A stretch of 9,746 bases of DNA from positions 1 to 9,746 of the forward strand of contig JAHFFQ010000045.1 of NCBI GenBank assembly GCA_023247875.1, read 5' to 3'. The translations under genes were made by a program, and so were the position numbers. Below the pieces are notes generated by a model, which worked only from the letters and a program-made list of their open reading frames with translations, had not been told where the DNA came from and made no database searches. The stretch comes from Candidatus Omnitrophota bacterium (lineage in GTDB: Bacteria; Omnitrophota; Gorgyraeia; Gygaellales; Profunditerraquicolaceae). This document shows, piece by piece, positions 1 to 7,406 of the stretch. The stretch's first letter is position 1; every line of letters begins with the position of its first letter.

Positions 1-952
1 CATCAATGATCTTGATCCCTGCCAAAGCGACCATTCTTCCAAACTTTTTACCCTTGATCAGTTCCACGGCTTTTACCCCGAAGCGCGTGCCTAATACCCG
101 GTCAAAGGCCGTCGGAGAACCACCCCTCTGTATATGGCCTAAAACGCTGACCCGGGTTTCATATCCGGTCACCTTCTCTATTTGTTCAGCCAGCCTTTCG
201 CCGATACCGCCTAACCTGACGTGGCCAAAAGCATCCAGCTTTTGCTCCTGGGTAACCATTGAGCCGTCCTTGAACTGGGCCCCTTCGGCAACAACGACAA
301 TGCTGAAGGTCTTGCCTCTCGCATGCCTTTTTTTGATCACATTACAAACTTCATCCAGGTCAATGGGAATTTCAGGTATCAGGATCACATCCGCTCCTCC
401 GGCAATCCCCGATTCAATGGCGATCCAGCCGGCATGCCTGCCCATGACCTCGGCAACGATGACCCGGTGATGGCTTTCAGCCGTGGTATGCAAGCGGTCA
501 ATGCATTCCATGGCCACATTCAAAGCCGTATCAAAACCAAAGGTGTAATCCGTGGAAGAAAGATCATTATCAATGGTCTTGGGAACCCCGACGATATTCG
601 GCAGGCCATCCTTGGCCAGTTTGGAGGCAACCCCCAGGGTATCCTCTCCGCCGACGGCAACCAGGGCATCCAGCCCGATTTTCTTAAAATTGTCCTTAAC
701 CTTTTGCAGCTCCCCTTCCTTCTTATACGGGTTAGTCCGGCTGGTGCCTAAAATGGTGCCGCCTTTAGGCAGTATCCCGGAGATGGCAGAGAGATCCAAA
801 GGCATGGTGTCATTCTCTACCAGCCCCTTCCAGCCATTTTTAATCCCCACGATCTCATAACCTTCGAGTAATGCCTTACGCACTACCGCCCGGATAACCG
901 GATTCAACCCCGGACAATCACCGCCCCCTGTTAAAATACCGATCCTTGCCAT
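1..952 (-). CDS. pfkA: 6-phosphofructokinase, probably PPi-dependent (3' end outside window)
   Basis: Phosphorylates fructose 6-phosphate to fructose 1,6-bisphosphate in cytosolic glycolysis. The frame is open from ATG at 952 to the left edge, giving 317 codons; PfkA proteins are usually 320-345 residues or somewhat longer, so only a short C-terminal piece is probably missing. Visible motifs are the N-terminal TGGGDCPGLN (residues 8-17), GGEDTLG (101-107), PKTIDND (124-130, with the catalytic Asp128), MGRHAGW (170-176) and GHIQRGGSPTAFDR (272-285). E. coli ATP-PFK has Gly at position 104 and Gly in PGTIDND. Here these are Asp104 and Lys125, the pair known to favour pyrophosphate over ATP as phosphoryl donor, so PPi use is inferred. 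An AAGGAG ribosome site at 960-965 lies 7 bases before the ATG, just after the tandem TAA stops of amaP. It is the last visible gene of the operon. The family call is very secure; the donor call is good but untested. Confidence 0.96.
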   Translation of the reverse strand, partial: MARIGILTGGGDCPGLNPVIRAVVRKALLEGYEIVGIKNGWKGLVENDTMPLDLSAISGILPKGGTILGTSRTNPYKKEGELQKVKDNFKKIGLDALVAVGGEDTLGVASKLAKDGLPNIVGVPKTIDNDLSSTDYTFGFDTALNVAMECIDRLHTTAESHHRVIVAEVMGRHAGWIAIESGIAGGADVILIPEIPIDLDEVCNVIKKRHARGKTFSIVVVAEGAQFKDGSMVTQEQKLDAFGHVRLGGIGERLAEQIEKVTGYETRVSVLGHIQRGGSPTAFDRVLGTRFGVKAVELIKGKKFGRMVALAGIKIID

Positions 953-966
953 TTTTGAGCTCCTTA

Positions 967-1575
967 TTAGACCCGTCCATAACCGCCAAACGGTATTGTT
1001 GGTTTGATCTCTTTGTCAAAATCCTTTCTCCTGCGGCTATCCCTCTCATCATGCGCGATCTTAGCCACATGGATCCTGATTATGATCTGTTCTTCAAGGC
1101 CTAATACCTCCTGGATCCTGGACTTGGCGATATCCTGAAGCCGCGATGTAAGCTCCGGGATATTGGCCTCAGAGCGCAGGACAACGCGCATATCCGCGAT
1201 GATCCCTTTTTTATTCGCCACGACATTAGGCCTTAACTCCTTGATCTCCGGGATCACCCCCGCCAGCCTGCGGATCAGGTCCTCCACCGCGGAAAGCGAA
1301 ATAGTTACCTGTCCGCCTGAAGTAGAAAAAGCGATCGTCTTCTCCCTTTGGAATTTACCGAGGATGATCTGGGCAAAAGAAAAGCTTATCAGGATCAAAA
1401 GCGCCCCCACCATGCCTATGATTATCCGGGAGTTTGAGCTGGACTGAAGAAAGATCAGAAAATTGTTAACATCCTGGGGCAATAGAAGGTTCAAAGCGAA
1501 GACGATCAACACCAGGCCGATCACGGTAATAACCGCGGCATAAAATAAAATTCCCAAAATGGAAAGAAACTTCAT
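967..1575 (-). CDS. amaP: AmaP-like membrane protein with Asp23-type domain
   Basis: A 202-residue protein with two hydrophobic segments near the N-terminus (about residues 7-31 and 50-72), followed by a soluble domain (about 85-175) resembling the Asp23/Gls24 fold and a very basic and acidic tail (DERDSRRRKDFDKE). This layout matches AmaP, the membrane anchor that in staphylococci tethers Asp23 to the cytoplasmic membrane during alkaline or cell-wall stress. The start ATG overlaps the asp23 stop by one base (TAATG), with a purine-rich GGGGG ribosome site inside the asp23 end. That arrangement suggests translational coupling and roughly matched amounts of the two proteins. The C-terminal end GGYGRV is followed directly by tandem TAA stops and the phosphofructokinase gene. 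The role as anchor for the neighbouring Asp23 protein is inferred from family and context. Confidence 0.82.
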   Translation of the reverse strand: MKFLSILGILFYAAVITVIGLVLIVFALNLLLPQDVNNFLIFLQSSSNSRIIIGMVGALLILISFSFAQIILGKFQREKTIAFSTSGGQVTISLSAVEDLIRRLAGVIPEIKELRPNVVANKKGIIADMRVVLRSEANIPELTSRLQDIAKSRIQEVLGLEEQIIIRIHVAKIAHDERDSRRRKDFDKEIKPTIPFGGYGRV

Positions 1576-1931
1576 TATTGCCCCCTTTCTATACCCTGCA
1601 CATTCACATTGATATCCTTGATGGAAAGATTGCTCATTTTATCAAGCGCTAGCCGCACATTTTCCTGAACGCGGCCGGCGATATCCGGGATATTATAACC
1701 GTATTTGATAATCAGCGGGATATCCACCCTGACCTCTTCATTCCTGGAAATATCTACTTTTATCGCGGCTAATGATTTCTGACCGACCAGCGCAAGCAGC
1801 CCGTTTCTTAAGCCCCCGCCGACCCTTTTGACCCCTTCGATCTCACCGGCGGCAATGGCTGATATGGAAGCGATAACGTTTTTATGGATCCTGACTATCC
1901 CCAGCTCATTTCTTGTCTCTTCGCTTTTCAT
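1575..1931 (-). CDS. Asp23/Gls24 family protein (YqhY-like)
   Basis: A 118-residue single-domain Asp23 family protein. The family features are visible: an N-terminal GIVRIHKNVIASISAIA stretch (11-27), the EGVKRVGGG turn (32-40), the alternating VDIPLIIKYGYNIPDIA strand-helix segment (69-85), VQENVRLAL (88-96) and a closing INVNVQGIE strand. There is no signal peptide or membrane segment, so it is cytosolic or held at the membrane by a partner, most likely the AmaP-like protein encoded immediately downstream. Its position right after accB-accC is the same as that of yqhY in Bacillus, where the protein has been linked to lipid synthesis and acetyl-CoA carboxylase. A role in tuning carboxylase or the envelope is therefore plausible but inferred. 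The ribosome site AAAGGAG (1937-1943) lies partly in a small inverted repeat, noted separately. The 40-base gap from accC is the largest inside the operon. Confidence 0.9.
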   Translation of the reverse strand: MKSEETRNELGIVRIHKNVIASISAIAAGEIEGVKRVGGGLRNGLLALVGQKSLAAIKVDISRNEEVRVDIPLIIKYGYNIPDIAGRVQENVRLALDKMSNLSIKDINVNVQGIERGQ

Positions 1932-1938
1932 CTATTCT

Positions 1939-1954
1939 CCTTTGCCTACAAAGG
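1939..1954 (-). promoter_or_regulatory. Small inverted repeat covering the asp23 ribosome binding site
   Basis: On the transcribed strand the gap between accC and asp23 reads CCTTTG-TAGG-CAAAGG, a perfect 6-bp inverted repeat with a 4-base loop. Its right arm contains most of the AAAGGAG ribosome site of asp23 (1937-1943). If it forms in RNA it would partly hide that site and could lower or condition asp23-amaP translation relative to accBC. The stem is short and no U-run follows it, so it is not a terminator. Function is inference, and a 6-bp stem can arise by chance. Confidence 0.35.
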
Positions 1955-1971
1955 CACACCCGCGTAACTCC

Positions 1972-3342
1972 TTATAAACGCGGGGTGTCTATACCTTCAC
2001 TCTCCAAAAGCTCCTGCACAAAATGGGTGGATATGTCCCCTTTCTTGAATAACGCGTTATCCATAACCTTGAGATGAAAAGGTATGGTGCTCTTGATGGG
2101 CGCGATATAAAATTCGCTTAATGCCCGGCGCATGGTCTTGATCGCCTCCTGCCGGTTGTTCCCGTGGACAATAAGCTTGGCTAACAGGGAATCGTAATAG
2201 GGCGGTATTTCGTATCCGGCGTAAATATGCGTATCCACGCGCACATTCGGGCCTCCGGGGAGGATCAGGGCCTCTATCCTTCCGGGTGAAGGCATAAAAT
2301 TATTTTCCGGGTCCTCGGCGTTAATCCGGCATTCGATCGCCGAGCCCCTGATCTGCACATCATCCTGCTGGATCTTCAGCTTCTCTCCGCTGGCCACGCG
2401 CAGCTGCTCCTTGATCAGGTCAATTCCGGTAACCATCTCGGTGACCGGATGCTCCACCTGGATGCGCGTATTCATCTCCATAAAATAAAAGTTATTCGTT
2501 TTAACATCGAGCAGGAATTCGATCGTGCCGCAGCTGACATAACCGATCGACTTCATCCCCCTCAAGACCATCTCACCTAATTTTTTGCGCATTTTAGCGT
2601 CCACCACAGGCGAAGGTGACTCCTCCAGTAATTTCTGATGCCTTCTCTGGATGCTGCAGTCCCTCTCCCCAAGCTGCAGAATATGACCCGAACGGTCAGC
2701 GATGATCTGCACCTCTATGTGGCGCGGTTTCTCGATATATTTCTCAATATAAACACTGGAGTTGCCGAAATTCGCTTCCGCCTCGCTCTGGGCGGTCAAA
2801 AGGCTTGAAACCAGGGTGAGGTCATTGTGGCAGATACGCATTCCCTTGCCACCGCCGCCGGCAGCTGCCTTGATGATCACCGGATAACCGATTGTCTTGG
2901 CGGTCTTAAGCGCCTCCTCCTTGTTCTTGATGACCGAACGGCTTCCCGGGACAATGGGAAGCCCTGCCTTCTGCATGGTTGTGCGCGCCGCCATCTTATC
3001 CCCCATAAGCCGGATATTCTCCGGTGTCGGGCCGATAAAAGTAATCTTACAGGATTCACAAATCTCGGCAAAATGCGCGTTCTCAGCCAGGAACCCGTAA
3101 CCCGGATGGATGGCCTCTACGTCGGTGATCTCCGCCGCGCTGATAATCGCGGGGATATTTAAATAACTATTGGAGGATGATGCCTGGCCGATACAGATGG
3201 CTTCGTCGGCAAAACGCACGTGCAGGCTGTTGCGATCGGCCTGGGAGTAAACAGCGACGGTACGGATGCCCAGGTCATGGGCAGCGCGGATTATTCTTAA
3301 GGCGATCTCGCCTCGGTTGGCAATGAGTATTTTGGAGAACAT
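1972..3342 (-). CDS. accC: Acetyl-CoA carboxylase, biotin carboxylase subunit
   Basis: Carboxylates the biotin on AccB using ATP and bicarbonate, the first half-reaction of malonyl-CoA formation for fatty acid synthesis. At 456 residues it is close to E. coli AccC (449). Order of parts: N-terminal biotin carboxylase domain ([19 protein letters not shown], 2-20; [10 protein letters not shown], 79-88), ATP-grasp domain with Lys117 in MGDK, Lys158, the glycine-rich GGGGKGM loop (162-168) and [10 protein letters not shown] (205-214), metal and catalytic residues Glu275 and Glu289 in [11 protein letters not shown] (289-299), then the C-terminal domain with [13 protein letters not shown]. No key residue is missing. 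It follows accB after 8 bases with only a weak AGAAAGA-like ribosome site, as expected for coupled subunits. The carboxyltransferase genes accA and accD are not in this window. Confidence 0.98.
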   Translation of the reverse strand: MFSKILIANRGEIALRIIRAAHDLGIRTVAVYSQADRNSLHVRFADEAICIGQASSSNSYLNIPAIISAAEITDVEAIHPGYGFLAENAHFAEICESCKITFIGPTPENIRLMGDKMAARTTMQKAGLPIVPGSRSVIKNKEEALKTAKTIGYPVIIKAAAGGGGKGMRICHNDLTLVSSLLTAQSEAEANFGNSSVYIEKYIEKPRHIEVQIIADRSGHILQLGERDCSIQRRHQKLLEESPSPVVDAKMRKKLGEMVLRGMKSIGYVSCGTIEFLLDVKTNNFYFMEMNTRIQVEHPVTEMVTGIDLIKEQLRVASGEKLKIQQDDVQIRGSAIECRINAEDPENNFMPSPGRIEALILPGGPNVRVDTHIYAGYEIPPYYDSLLAKLIVHGNNRQEAIKTMRRALSEFYIAPIKSTIPFHLKVMDNALFKKGDISTHFVQELLESEGIDTPRL

Positions 3343-3350
3343 CTTTCTTT

Positions 3351-3812
3351 CTAGAGCGGCTCAATAAGGAATAAAGACTGGCCGAATTCAACCGGCTCAG
3401 CGTTATCTACCAGTATCTCGAGAATCTTGCCCCTTATCTCTGATTTTATTTCATTCATAAGTTTCATTGCCTCGATAATGCAGATCACCTGTCCCGGCTC
3501 GATCATCTGGCCTACCTCAACATAAGCAGGCGCCTCCGGATTAGGCGCGCGGTAAAATGTGCCTACCATGGGAGATTTTATCTCCGCTGCTTTAACCAGG
3601 TTTTTATCCTGCGCTTCAAGGGCAGCCTGCCCGGGAGCTGCAGGCACGGAAACCGCACCCTGCCTTTCTATGACTACCGGGCCGTTAAGGCCTTCAAAAC
3701 CGGCAGCTGTTTTCTTAAGCCGGATGCGCATACCCTCCTTCTCCACCTCAAACTCAACCAGGCCGTTTTCATTCATCAGGTTGATCATCTCTTTGATTTC
3801 TTTGATGTTCAT
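3351..3812 (-). CDS. accB: Acetyl-CoA carboxylase, biotin carboxyl carrier protein
   Basis: Carries the carboxylated biotin between AccC and the carboxyltransferase. It has 153 residues, the usual size. An N-terminal helical segment (1-34) is followed by a flexible Ala/Pro/Gln linker (about 36-72) and a biotinyl domain (about 77-153). The biotin site is EAMKLMNEI with Lys117 as the residue modified by biotin protein ligase. The 'thumb' loop typical of bacterial AccB is present as [20 protein letters not shown] (80-99), which separates it from other biotin carriers such as those of pyruvate carboxylase. The ribosome site AAAGGAG overlaps the efp stop codon (3819-3825) and lies 6 bases from the ATG, so efp and accB are tightly linked. 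accC follows 8 bases later. Confidence 0.97.
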   Translation of the reverse strand: MNIKEIKEMINLMNENGLVEFEVEKEGMRIRLKKTAAGFEGLNGPVVIERQGAVSVPAAPGQAALEAQDKNLVKAAEIKSPMVGTFYRAPNPEAPAYVEVGQMIEPGQVICIIEAMKLMNEIKSEIRGKILEILVDNAEPVEFGQSLFLIEPL

Positions 3813-3823
3813 AGAGGACTCCT

Positions 3824-4390
3824 TTAATTGATCCTTTCCACATAAGTACCGCCGGTGCGGGTATCCACCTTGATCCTGTCACCCACATTAATAAATAACG
3901 GGACCTGTATAATCGCCCCGGTATCGACCGTGGCCGGCTTATTCCCGCTCTTTGACGAATCCCCTTTTATGCCCGGTTCAGTCCCCACAATGTTGAATTC
4001 AATGAAATTAGGCAGGCTGATAGACAAGGTATCCCCTTTAAAGAAATAACCCTGGATCTCCAGGTTATCCTTTAATAACTTCGCCTTATCCCCTACAGTT
4101 TCTTCGGGTATGGCGATCTCTTCAAAATTATCGCTGTCCATAAAATGGAACATGCCGCCGCTTGAATACTGGTATTGCAGCGTGCGTTCCTCTACGAAAG
4201 CCTGCTCGATCTTTTCATCCCCGCGAAAGGTCTTCTCCTGGGAGTTGCCGGTTTTCATGTTGCGTAGCCGCGCCCGCACAAAAGCAGCGCCCTTGCCCGG
4301 CTTGACATGCTGGGCATCCAGGCAAACATAGACATCCCCGTCAACTAAAATAGTTACCCCTGATTTGATCTCATTTATTGATAGAGCCAC
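3824..4390 (-). CDS. efp: Elongation factor P
   Basis: Binds the ribosome between the P and E sites and relieves stalling at consecutive prolines. It has 188 residues, the normal EF-P length, with the three-domain pattern: KOW-like N-domain, a central OB domain, and the C-terminal OB domain ending PLFINVGDRIKVDTRTGGTY. The tip loop reads HVKPGKGAAFVR, placing a lysine (Lys33) where E. coli has its beta-lysylated Lys34. The loop resembles the Bacillus-type sequence, and an arginine (EarP-type) is ruled out. No modification gene is visible in the window. The start is GTG at 4390, lying 20 bases inside the end of the peptidase gene and preceded by GAGGTG about 4 bases upstream. It gives the standard N-terminus [11 protein letters not shown], and no in-frame ATG fits. 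Confidence 0.97.
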   Translation of the reverse strand: MALSINEIKSGVTILVDGDVYVCLDAQHVKPGKGAAFVRARLRNMKTGNSQEKTFRGDEKIEQAFVEERTLQYQYSSGGMFHFMDSDNFEEIAIPEETVGDKAKLLKDNLEIQGYFFKGDTLSISLPNFIEFNIVGTEPGIKGDSSKSGNKPATVDTGAIIQVPLFINVGDRIKVDTRTGGTYVERIN

Positions 4391-5432
4391 TTAACACCTC
4401 GCATCTTTTGCTTGTCACTAAAACCATATCCTCGATCCTTATCCCGAATTTACCGGGCAAATATATCCCAGGCTCTACTGTAAAAGTCATGCCTGGCTTT
4501 AAGGCAGCCGCCTCTTTGCCTCTGATACGCGGCTCCTCATGCACCTCCAGGCCGAAACCATGGCCCAGATTGTGGGTAAAATACCCGGCATACCCTTTTG
4601 AACGGATATATTCCCGCGCAACCCTATCAATTTCAGCCATTTCTGCGCCAGGCCTTATCCTTTTTATCGCCAGATCCTGCGCCGCAAGCACGATATCGTA
4701 AACCTTGCGGACAAGAACGTTTATTTTACCCAAAAAGAAAACCCTTGTCAAGTCGGATTTGTAACCCTGGAAATCAACCCCCAGGTCAATAAGCACAGGC
4801 TCATTGTCCTTTAACCTTCTTGCGCCTGAAAGGTGATGCGGTTGGCTTGAGTTGTGCCCTGAGGCCACGATTATATCAAAAGCAGAGGCCCTGGCGCCTT
4901 GATACCTGATGAAACGCTCAAGCTCCGCGACCACTTCAACTTCTTTAATGCCCGGCTTAAGGAACTTCCTGATATGTTGCAGAGATAAAGCGGTAATCCG
5001 CGTTGCCTTCCTGATCCTGGCGATCTCCTGTTTATCTTTAACCTGCCTTCTATCTTCGATGATGCCGTTCGTCGGGACCAGGGCAAAGCCCTCTTTAGCG
5101 TATTCCTTGATCCTGGAAAACTCGGCAAATGGCAGATGCCTCTCTTCAAAACCAACGCTGCTTAAGCCCAATTCCAGGGCTGCCCGGGCAATACATTTAA
5201 ACACCGGGCCATTGCATTCTTTGAGCCTGGCATTATCTTTGAGGAAAGATCTGGCCTCCTCCGTATAACGGGAATCGGTAAAATAAATATTCCCTTTTTC
5301 GGAAATCAAAAGATAGGAATCGCGGCTTAAGGATTCAGTGAGATAAGATATATTCGCCGGCAGGGAGAGCAGCAGGCCGTCAAGCCCTCTCTCTTTTAAT
5401 TGGGAATACGCGCTTTTCAGGCGGAGGTTCAT
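4371..5432 (-). CDS. M24B Xaa-Pro peptidase (aminopeptidase P / prolidase type)
   Basis: A 353-residue dinuclear-metal peptidase that releases residues next to proline in the cytosol. It has a creatinase-like N-domain (about 1-125, with [17 protein letters not shown] and [11 protein letters not shown]) followed by the pita-bread catalytic domain. The five metal ligands are all present: Asp216 (VLIDLG), Asp227 (YKSDLTR), His291 (GHGFG), Glu320 (TVEPG) and Glu334 (RIEDM). His298 in EVHEEP is the usual proton shuttle. The length fits the short Bacillus YqhT type. Sequence alone does not separate aminopeptidase P (pepP) from prolidase (pepQ). The ATG overlaps the aroQ stop (ATGA), and its own end overlaps efp by 20 bases. 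Its place between aroQ and efp is conserved in Firmicutes; a peptidase for proline peptides beside EF-P is a suggestive link only. Confidence 0.95.
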   Translation of the reverse strand: MNLRLKSAYSQLKERGLDGLLLSLPANISYLTESLSRDSYLLISEKGNIYFTDSRYTEEARSFLKDNARLKECNGPVFKCIARAALELGLSSVGFEERHLPFAEFSRIKEYAKEGFALVPTNGIIEDRRQVKDKQEIARIRKATRITALSLQHIRKFLKPGIKEVEVVAELERFIRYQGARASAFDIIVASGHNSSQPHHLSGARRLKDNEPVLIDLGVDFQGYKSDLTRVFFLGKINVLVRKVYDIVLAAQDLAIKRIRPGAEMAEIDRVAREYIRSKGYAGYFTHNLGHGFGLEVHEEPRIRGKEAAALKPGMTFTVEPGIYLPGKFGIRIEDMVLVTSKRCEVLSGSINK

Positions 5433-5872
5433 CGTGCTTCAATTAAGTCTAAAAGGGCTTCCAGGCCCAAAGTGTAGCTCCTGGGCCCAAACCCCAGGAT
5501 CGTTCCTTTGGCTACGGGGGAGACCAGCGACTTATGCCTGAACTCTTCACGGGAATAAATATTAGAAAGGTGAACTTCTACCGTTATTAACCCGCAGGCA
5601 GCTATGGCATCGCGCAGGGCCACGCTGGTATGGGTATAAGCTGCCGGGTTGATCAGGAGGCCCTGGAATTTATTCTTTTTGGCCTGCTGGATAAAATCTA
5701 CGATGCGGCCTTCAAGGTTACTCTGCTTAATGACAAGAGATGCCCCTCTTTTTTTAGCCGCCTTTGTTAGCATCCGGTTGATCTGAGCTAAAGTTACCCG
5801 GCCGTAAATTGCCGGCTCGCGCTTTCCCAGCAGGTTCAGATTGGGCCCGTGGATGACAAGTATTTTTTTCAT
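5429..5872 (-). CDS. aroQ: Type II 3-dehydroquinate dehydratase
   Basis: Dehydrates 3-dehydroquinate to 3-dehydroshikimate, step three of the shikimate route to aromatic amino acids. It has 147 residues, typical for the dodecameric type II enzyme. Visible active-site parts are [13 protein letters not shown] (8-20) with Arg18, the base Tyr23 (IYG), Asn75 in [10 protein letters not shown] with His81, the proton donor His101 in EVHLSNI, and Arg112 in the REEFRHKS segment. All catalytic positions are intact. The start ATG overlaps the stop of the upstream zinc-ribbon gene (ATGA) with GAGG just before it, and its stop overlaps the peptidase start in the same way. No other shikimate-pathway gene lies in this window. 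Confidence 0.97.
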   Translation of the reverse strand: MKKILVIHGPNLNLLGKREPAIYGRVTLAQINRMLTKAAKKRGASLVIKQSNLEGRIVDFIQQAKKNKFQGLLINPAAYTHTSVALRDAIAACGLITVEVHLSNIYSREEFRHKSLVSPVAKGTILGFGPRSYTLGLEALLDLIEAR

Positions 5873-6021
5873 TCTGCCTCATCGACGAGCATTATGGGGA
5901 TGCCGCCGCGCACCGGATATTTCTTCCCGCACTTCTTGCAGACAATTTTATCGTTTTTAAGCTCCACGTCGGATTTACAGGCAGGGCAGGCCAATATATC
6001 AAGCAGTTCTTTGTCGATCAT
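5869..6021 (-). CDS. Trm112-like zinc-ribbon protein (50 aa)
   Basis: A 50-residue protein beginning [20 protein letters not shown]. It has two Cys-x2-Cys knuckles (Cys12/Cys15 and Cys28/Cys31), followed by [18 protein letters not shown], the hallmark ending of the Trm112/YcaR family. In eukaryotes and archaea Trm112 is a small partner that stabilises methyltransferases acting on tRNA, rRNA and release factor. Bacterial members are common but mostly of unknown role. It shares 4-base ATGA overlaps with both neighbours, the DUF1844 gene upstream and aroQ downstream, which supports it being a real translated gene despite its size. An AAAGGA ribosome site lies inside the end of the DUF1844 gene. 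The family call is strong; the partner in this organism is unknown. Confidence 0.93.
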   Translation of the reverse strand: MIDKELLDILACPACKSDVELKNDKIVCKKCGKKYPVRGGIPIMLVDEAE

Positions 6022-6407
6022 TTCGCTTTTCCTTTCTCCTTCTCCAGATAAGCCACCCTCAATTCATAAAGTAAATTCTCCAGGAGCTCAGTTTCCTCAT
6101 TGGATAGGTTATTACCGGTCTTCTCCTTCAGCATACCCAGGGTATCAATAAGGAATTTTGCCTGAATTAGATCCTCTTCAACCTTATCCGTTAGCGGATT
6201 AGGCATATGCCCCAGGGCAATGGATGCCTGCATGGCAAGAGTAGTGACAAAAAATTTAAAGTCCGGGACAGGAGGTACAAATCCGGCCTTCTCCTTAGGA
6301 GTTGCTTTTTCCTTTTCTACGCTCTGCTTCCAGTCTTCGTCTACCTTCTTTTGGCTTCGGCTATCGGAAGCCGAACCATGGTCCGCTGACCTACTCATTT
6401 CATCCAT
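6018..6407 (-). CDS. DUF1844 family protein
   Basis: A 129-residue protein of unknown function. The first 40 or so residues are highly charged and low in complexity, rich in Lys, Glu and Ser, and probably disordered. The conserved DUF1844 core follows: FVPPVPDFKFFVTTLAMQAS (43-62), ALGHMPNP (64-71), and a helical stretch DLIQAKFLIDTLGMLKEKT ahead of a C-terminal helix LLENLLYELRVAYLEKEKGK. There is no signal peptide or clear membrane segment. The family is found in several diderm phyla, often near housekeeping genes, and has no established activity. The start at 6407 lies 3 bases after the Memo-family stop and lacks a clear ribosome site; an in-frame ATG three codons on is an alternative. Its end overlaps the Trm112-like gene (ATGA), hinting that the two are made together. 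Confidence 0.88.
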   Translation of the reverse strand: MDEMSRSADHGSASDSRSQKKVDEDWKQSVEKEKATPKEKAGFVPPVPDFKFFVTTLAMQASIALGHMPNPLTDKVEEDLIQAKFLIDTLGMLKEKTGNNLSNEETELLENLLYELRVAYLEKEKGKAK

Positions 6408-6410
6408 ATT

Positions 6411-7232
6411 TTAATAGATTGTGATTCCGGCATAACCGACTACGCTGGAAAAATCTTTAGTCGTATCGCCGCTGGTCTGGTATTCGATCAATTCGGCTTT
6501 CTTGGCTCCAAGCAGCTTAGCCGCTTTTATCATGACGGTGACCGGAGCAAAACCGCACATTGAGATATCAAACTGACTGACTGCCCGGGTTAATTTATTT
6601 TCATCCAGACTTATTATTGCCTCTATCGCCATGGCGTCCTTTTTCCCGGCGCTGGCCTGCTCCTCGTAATGAGTAAGGTCTGAGCTGGCAATGATCATGA
6701 CTGAGCCCTTAAGATCATTCCCCTTGATCGCCGCGGCTAATTCCTCGCCGAGCTCTTTAAGCGCATCCAGGTCATCGCTCATGATAGAGACAGGGACAAT
6801 TTTAAAATCCTTGCTGAAATACTGCAGTATAGGCAGCTCCACCTCCAGCGAGTGCTCATCCAGGTGCGCCAGCATATCCGCTTCCAGATGCCGGGTTTTA
6901 TTTAAGAGCAGCTTAGCCAGCCTTTCATCGATCTCTACGTTACCAAGGGGAGTTTCCCAAAACCCCCGGGGCATTATACTAAAAGCCGCCCCGCTGCCGG
7001 TATGATTCGGCCCCAAGAGTATAACGGTGTTTTTAATGTTAACCTTTGAAATTGTCTGGACAGCAACCCTGCCGGAATAAATGTATCCGGCATGGGGCAG
7101 GAGGCACCCTATGACCTCCTTCTTTGGGCCACCTTCACCCGCGTAAAGAGAGATCATTTTATTGATCTCTTTGGCTGATGAAGGATAAAACTGGCCGGCT
7201 GCAACGGGCTTACGGATATAAGGCTGCTCCAT
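6411..7232 (-). CDS. amrB: Memo-family protein (AmmeMemoRadiSam system protein B)
   Basis: A 273-residue member of the Memo family, related to human MEMO1 and structurally to class III extradiol dioxygenases. The start region RKPVAAGQFYPSSA (7-20) is typical. Putative metal ligands match those of MEMO1: His47 (LLPHAGYIYSG), His77 (LGPNHTG), with His188 (SSDLTHYE) also in the pocket, and Cys226 (MCGFAP). The C-terminus GDTTKDFSSVVGYAGI is also family-typical. Many prokaryotes encode this protein with an AMMECR1-like protein and a radical SAM enzyme, as separate or fused genes. Neither partner is in this window, so here it sits alone among housekeeping genes. Human MEMO1 has been reported to bind iron or copper; the bacterial reaction is not established. 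It begins 3 bases after the rpsU stop, with only a weak GGG ribosome site, suggesting coupling to S21 translation. Confidence 0.94.
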   Translation of the reverse strand: MEQPYIRKPVAAGQFYPSSAKEINKMISLYAGEGGPKKEVIGCLLPHAGYIYSGRVAVQTISKVNIKNTVILLGPNHTGSGAAFSIMPRGFWETPLGNVEIDERLAKLLLNKTRHLEADMLAHLDEHSLEVELPILQYFSKDFKIVPVSIMSDDLDALKELGEELAAAIKGNDLKGSVMIIASSDLTHYEEQASAGKKDAMAIEAIISLDENKLTRAVSQFDISMCGFAPVTVMIKAAKLLGAKKAELIEYQTSGDTTKDFSSVVGYAGITIY

Positions 7233-7235
7233 CCC

Positions 7236-7397
7236 TTATCTTCTGGTTTTTGCTTTCTTTCTTTTGCGCTCGCTGGGTTTTTCGTAATGCTTGCGGTCGC
7301 GCACCTCCCGCAGTATACCTTCCTGTTCGATCTTCTTCTTGAAGCGGCGCAGCGCGGATTCAAAAGATTCATCTTTCTTGACTTCAACCTGTGACAA
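7236..7397 (-). CDS. rpsU: 30S ribosomal protein S21 (TTG start)
   Basis: A 53-residue basic protein reading (M)[18 protein letters not shown] and ending [14 protein letters not shown]. This is the S21 family, a late-assembling small-subunit protein that helps mRNA binding during initiation. It falls below common ORF length limits. The start is chosen as TTG at 7397: the strong AAAGGAG site (7407-7413) is 9 bases away, and the N-terminus then matches other S21 proteins. The in-frame ATG at 7406 directly abuts the ribosome site with no spacing, and would add MII-L to the front; it is the less likely option. It is the first gene after the promoter at 7434-7462 and probably leads the long operon. 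In E. coli rpsU also heads a mixed operon (rpsU-dnaG-rpoD), though with different partners. Confidence 0.95.
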   Translation of the reverse strand: MSQVEVKKDESFESALRRFKKKIEQEGILREVRDRKHYEKPSERKRKKAKTRR

Positions 7398-7406
7398 TAT
7401 GATCAT

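Noticed and set aside
6..860. Several long plus-strand open frames over the phosphofructokinase region
   Set aside because: They are antisense shadows. The minus strand holds an unbroken, motif-complete phosphofructokinase across the whole stretch, and the plus-strand translations resemble no family.
2877..3162. Open frames in other phases over accC
   Set aside because: They are shadows of accC, which is complete and carries every expected ATP-grasp motif.
7154..7387. A 77-residue minus-strand open frame over rpsU
   Set aside because: It is out of frame with the well-matched S21 gene and runs into the Memo-family gene. It is a shadow frame with no recognisable domain.
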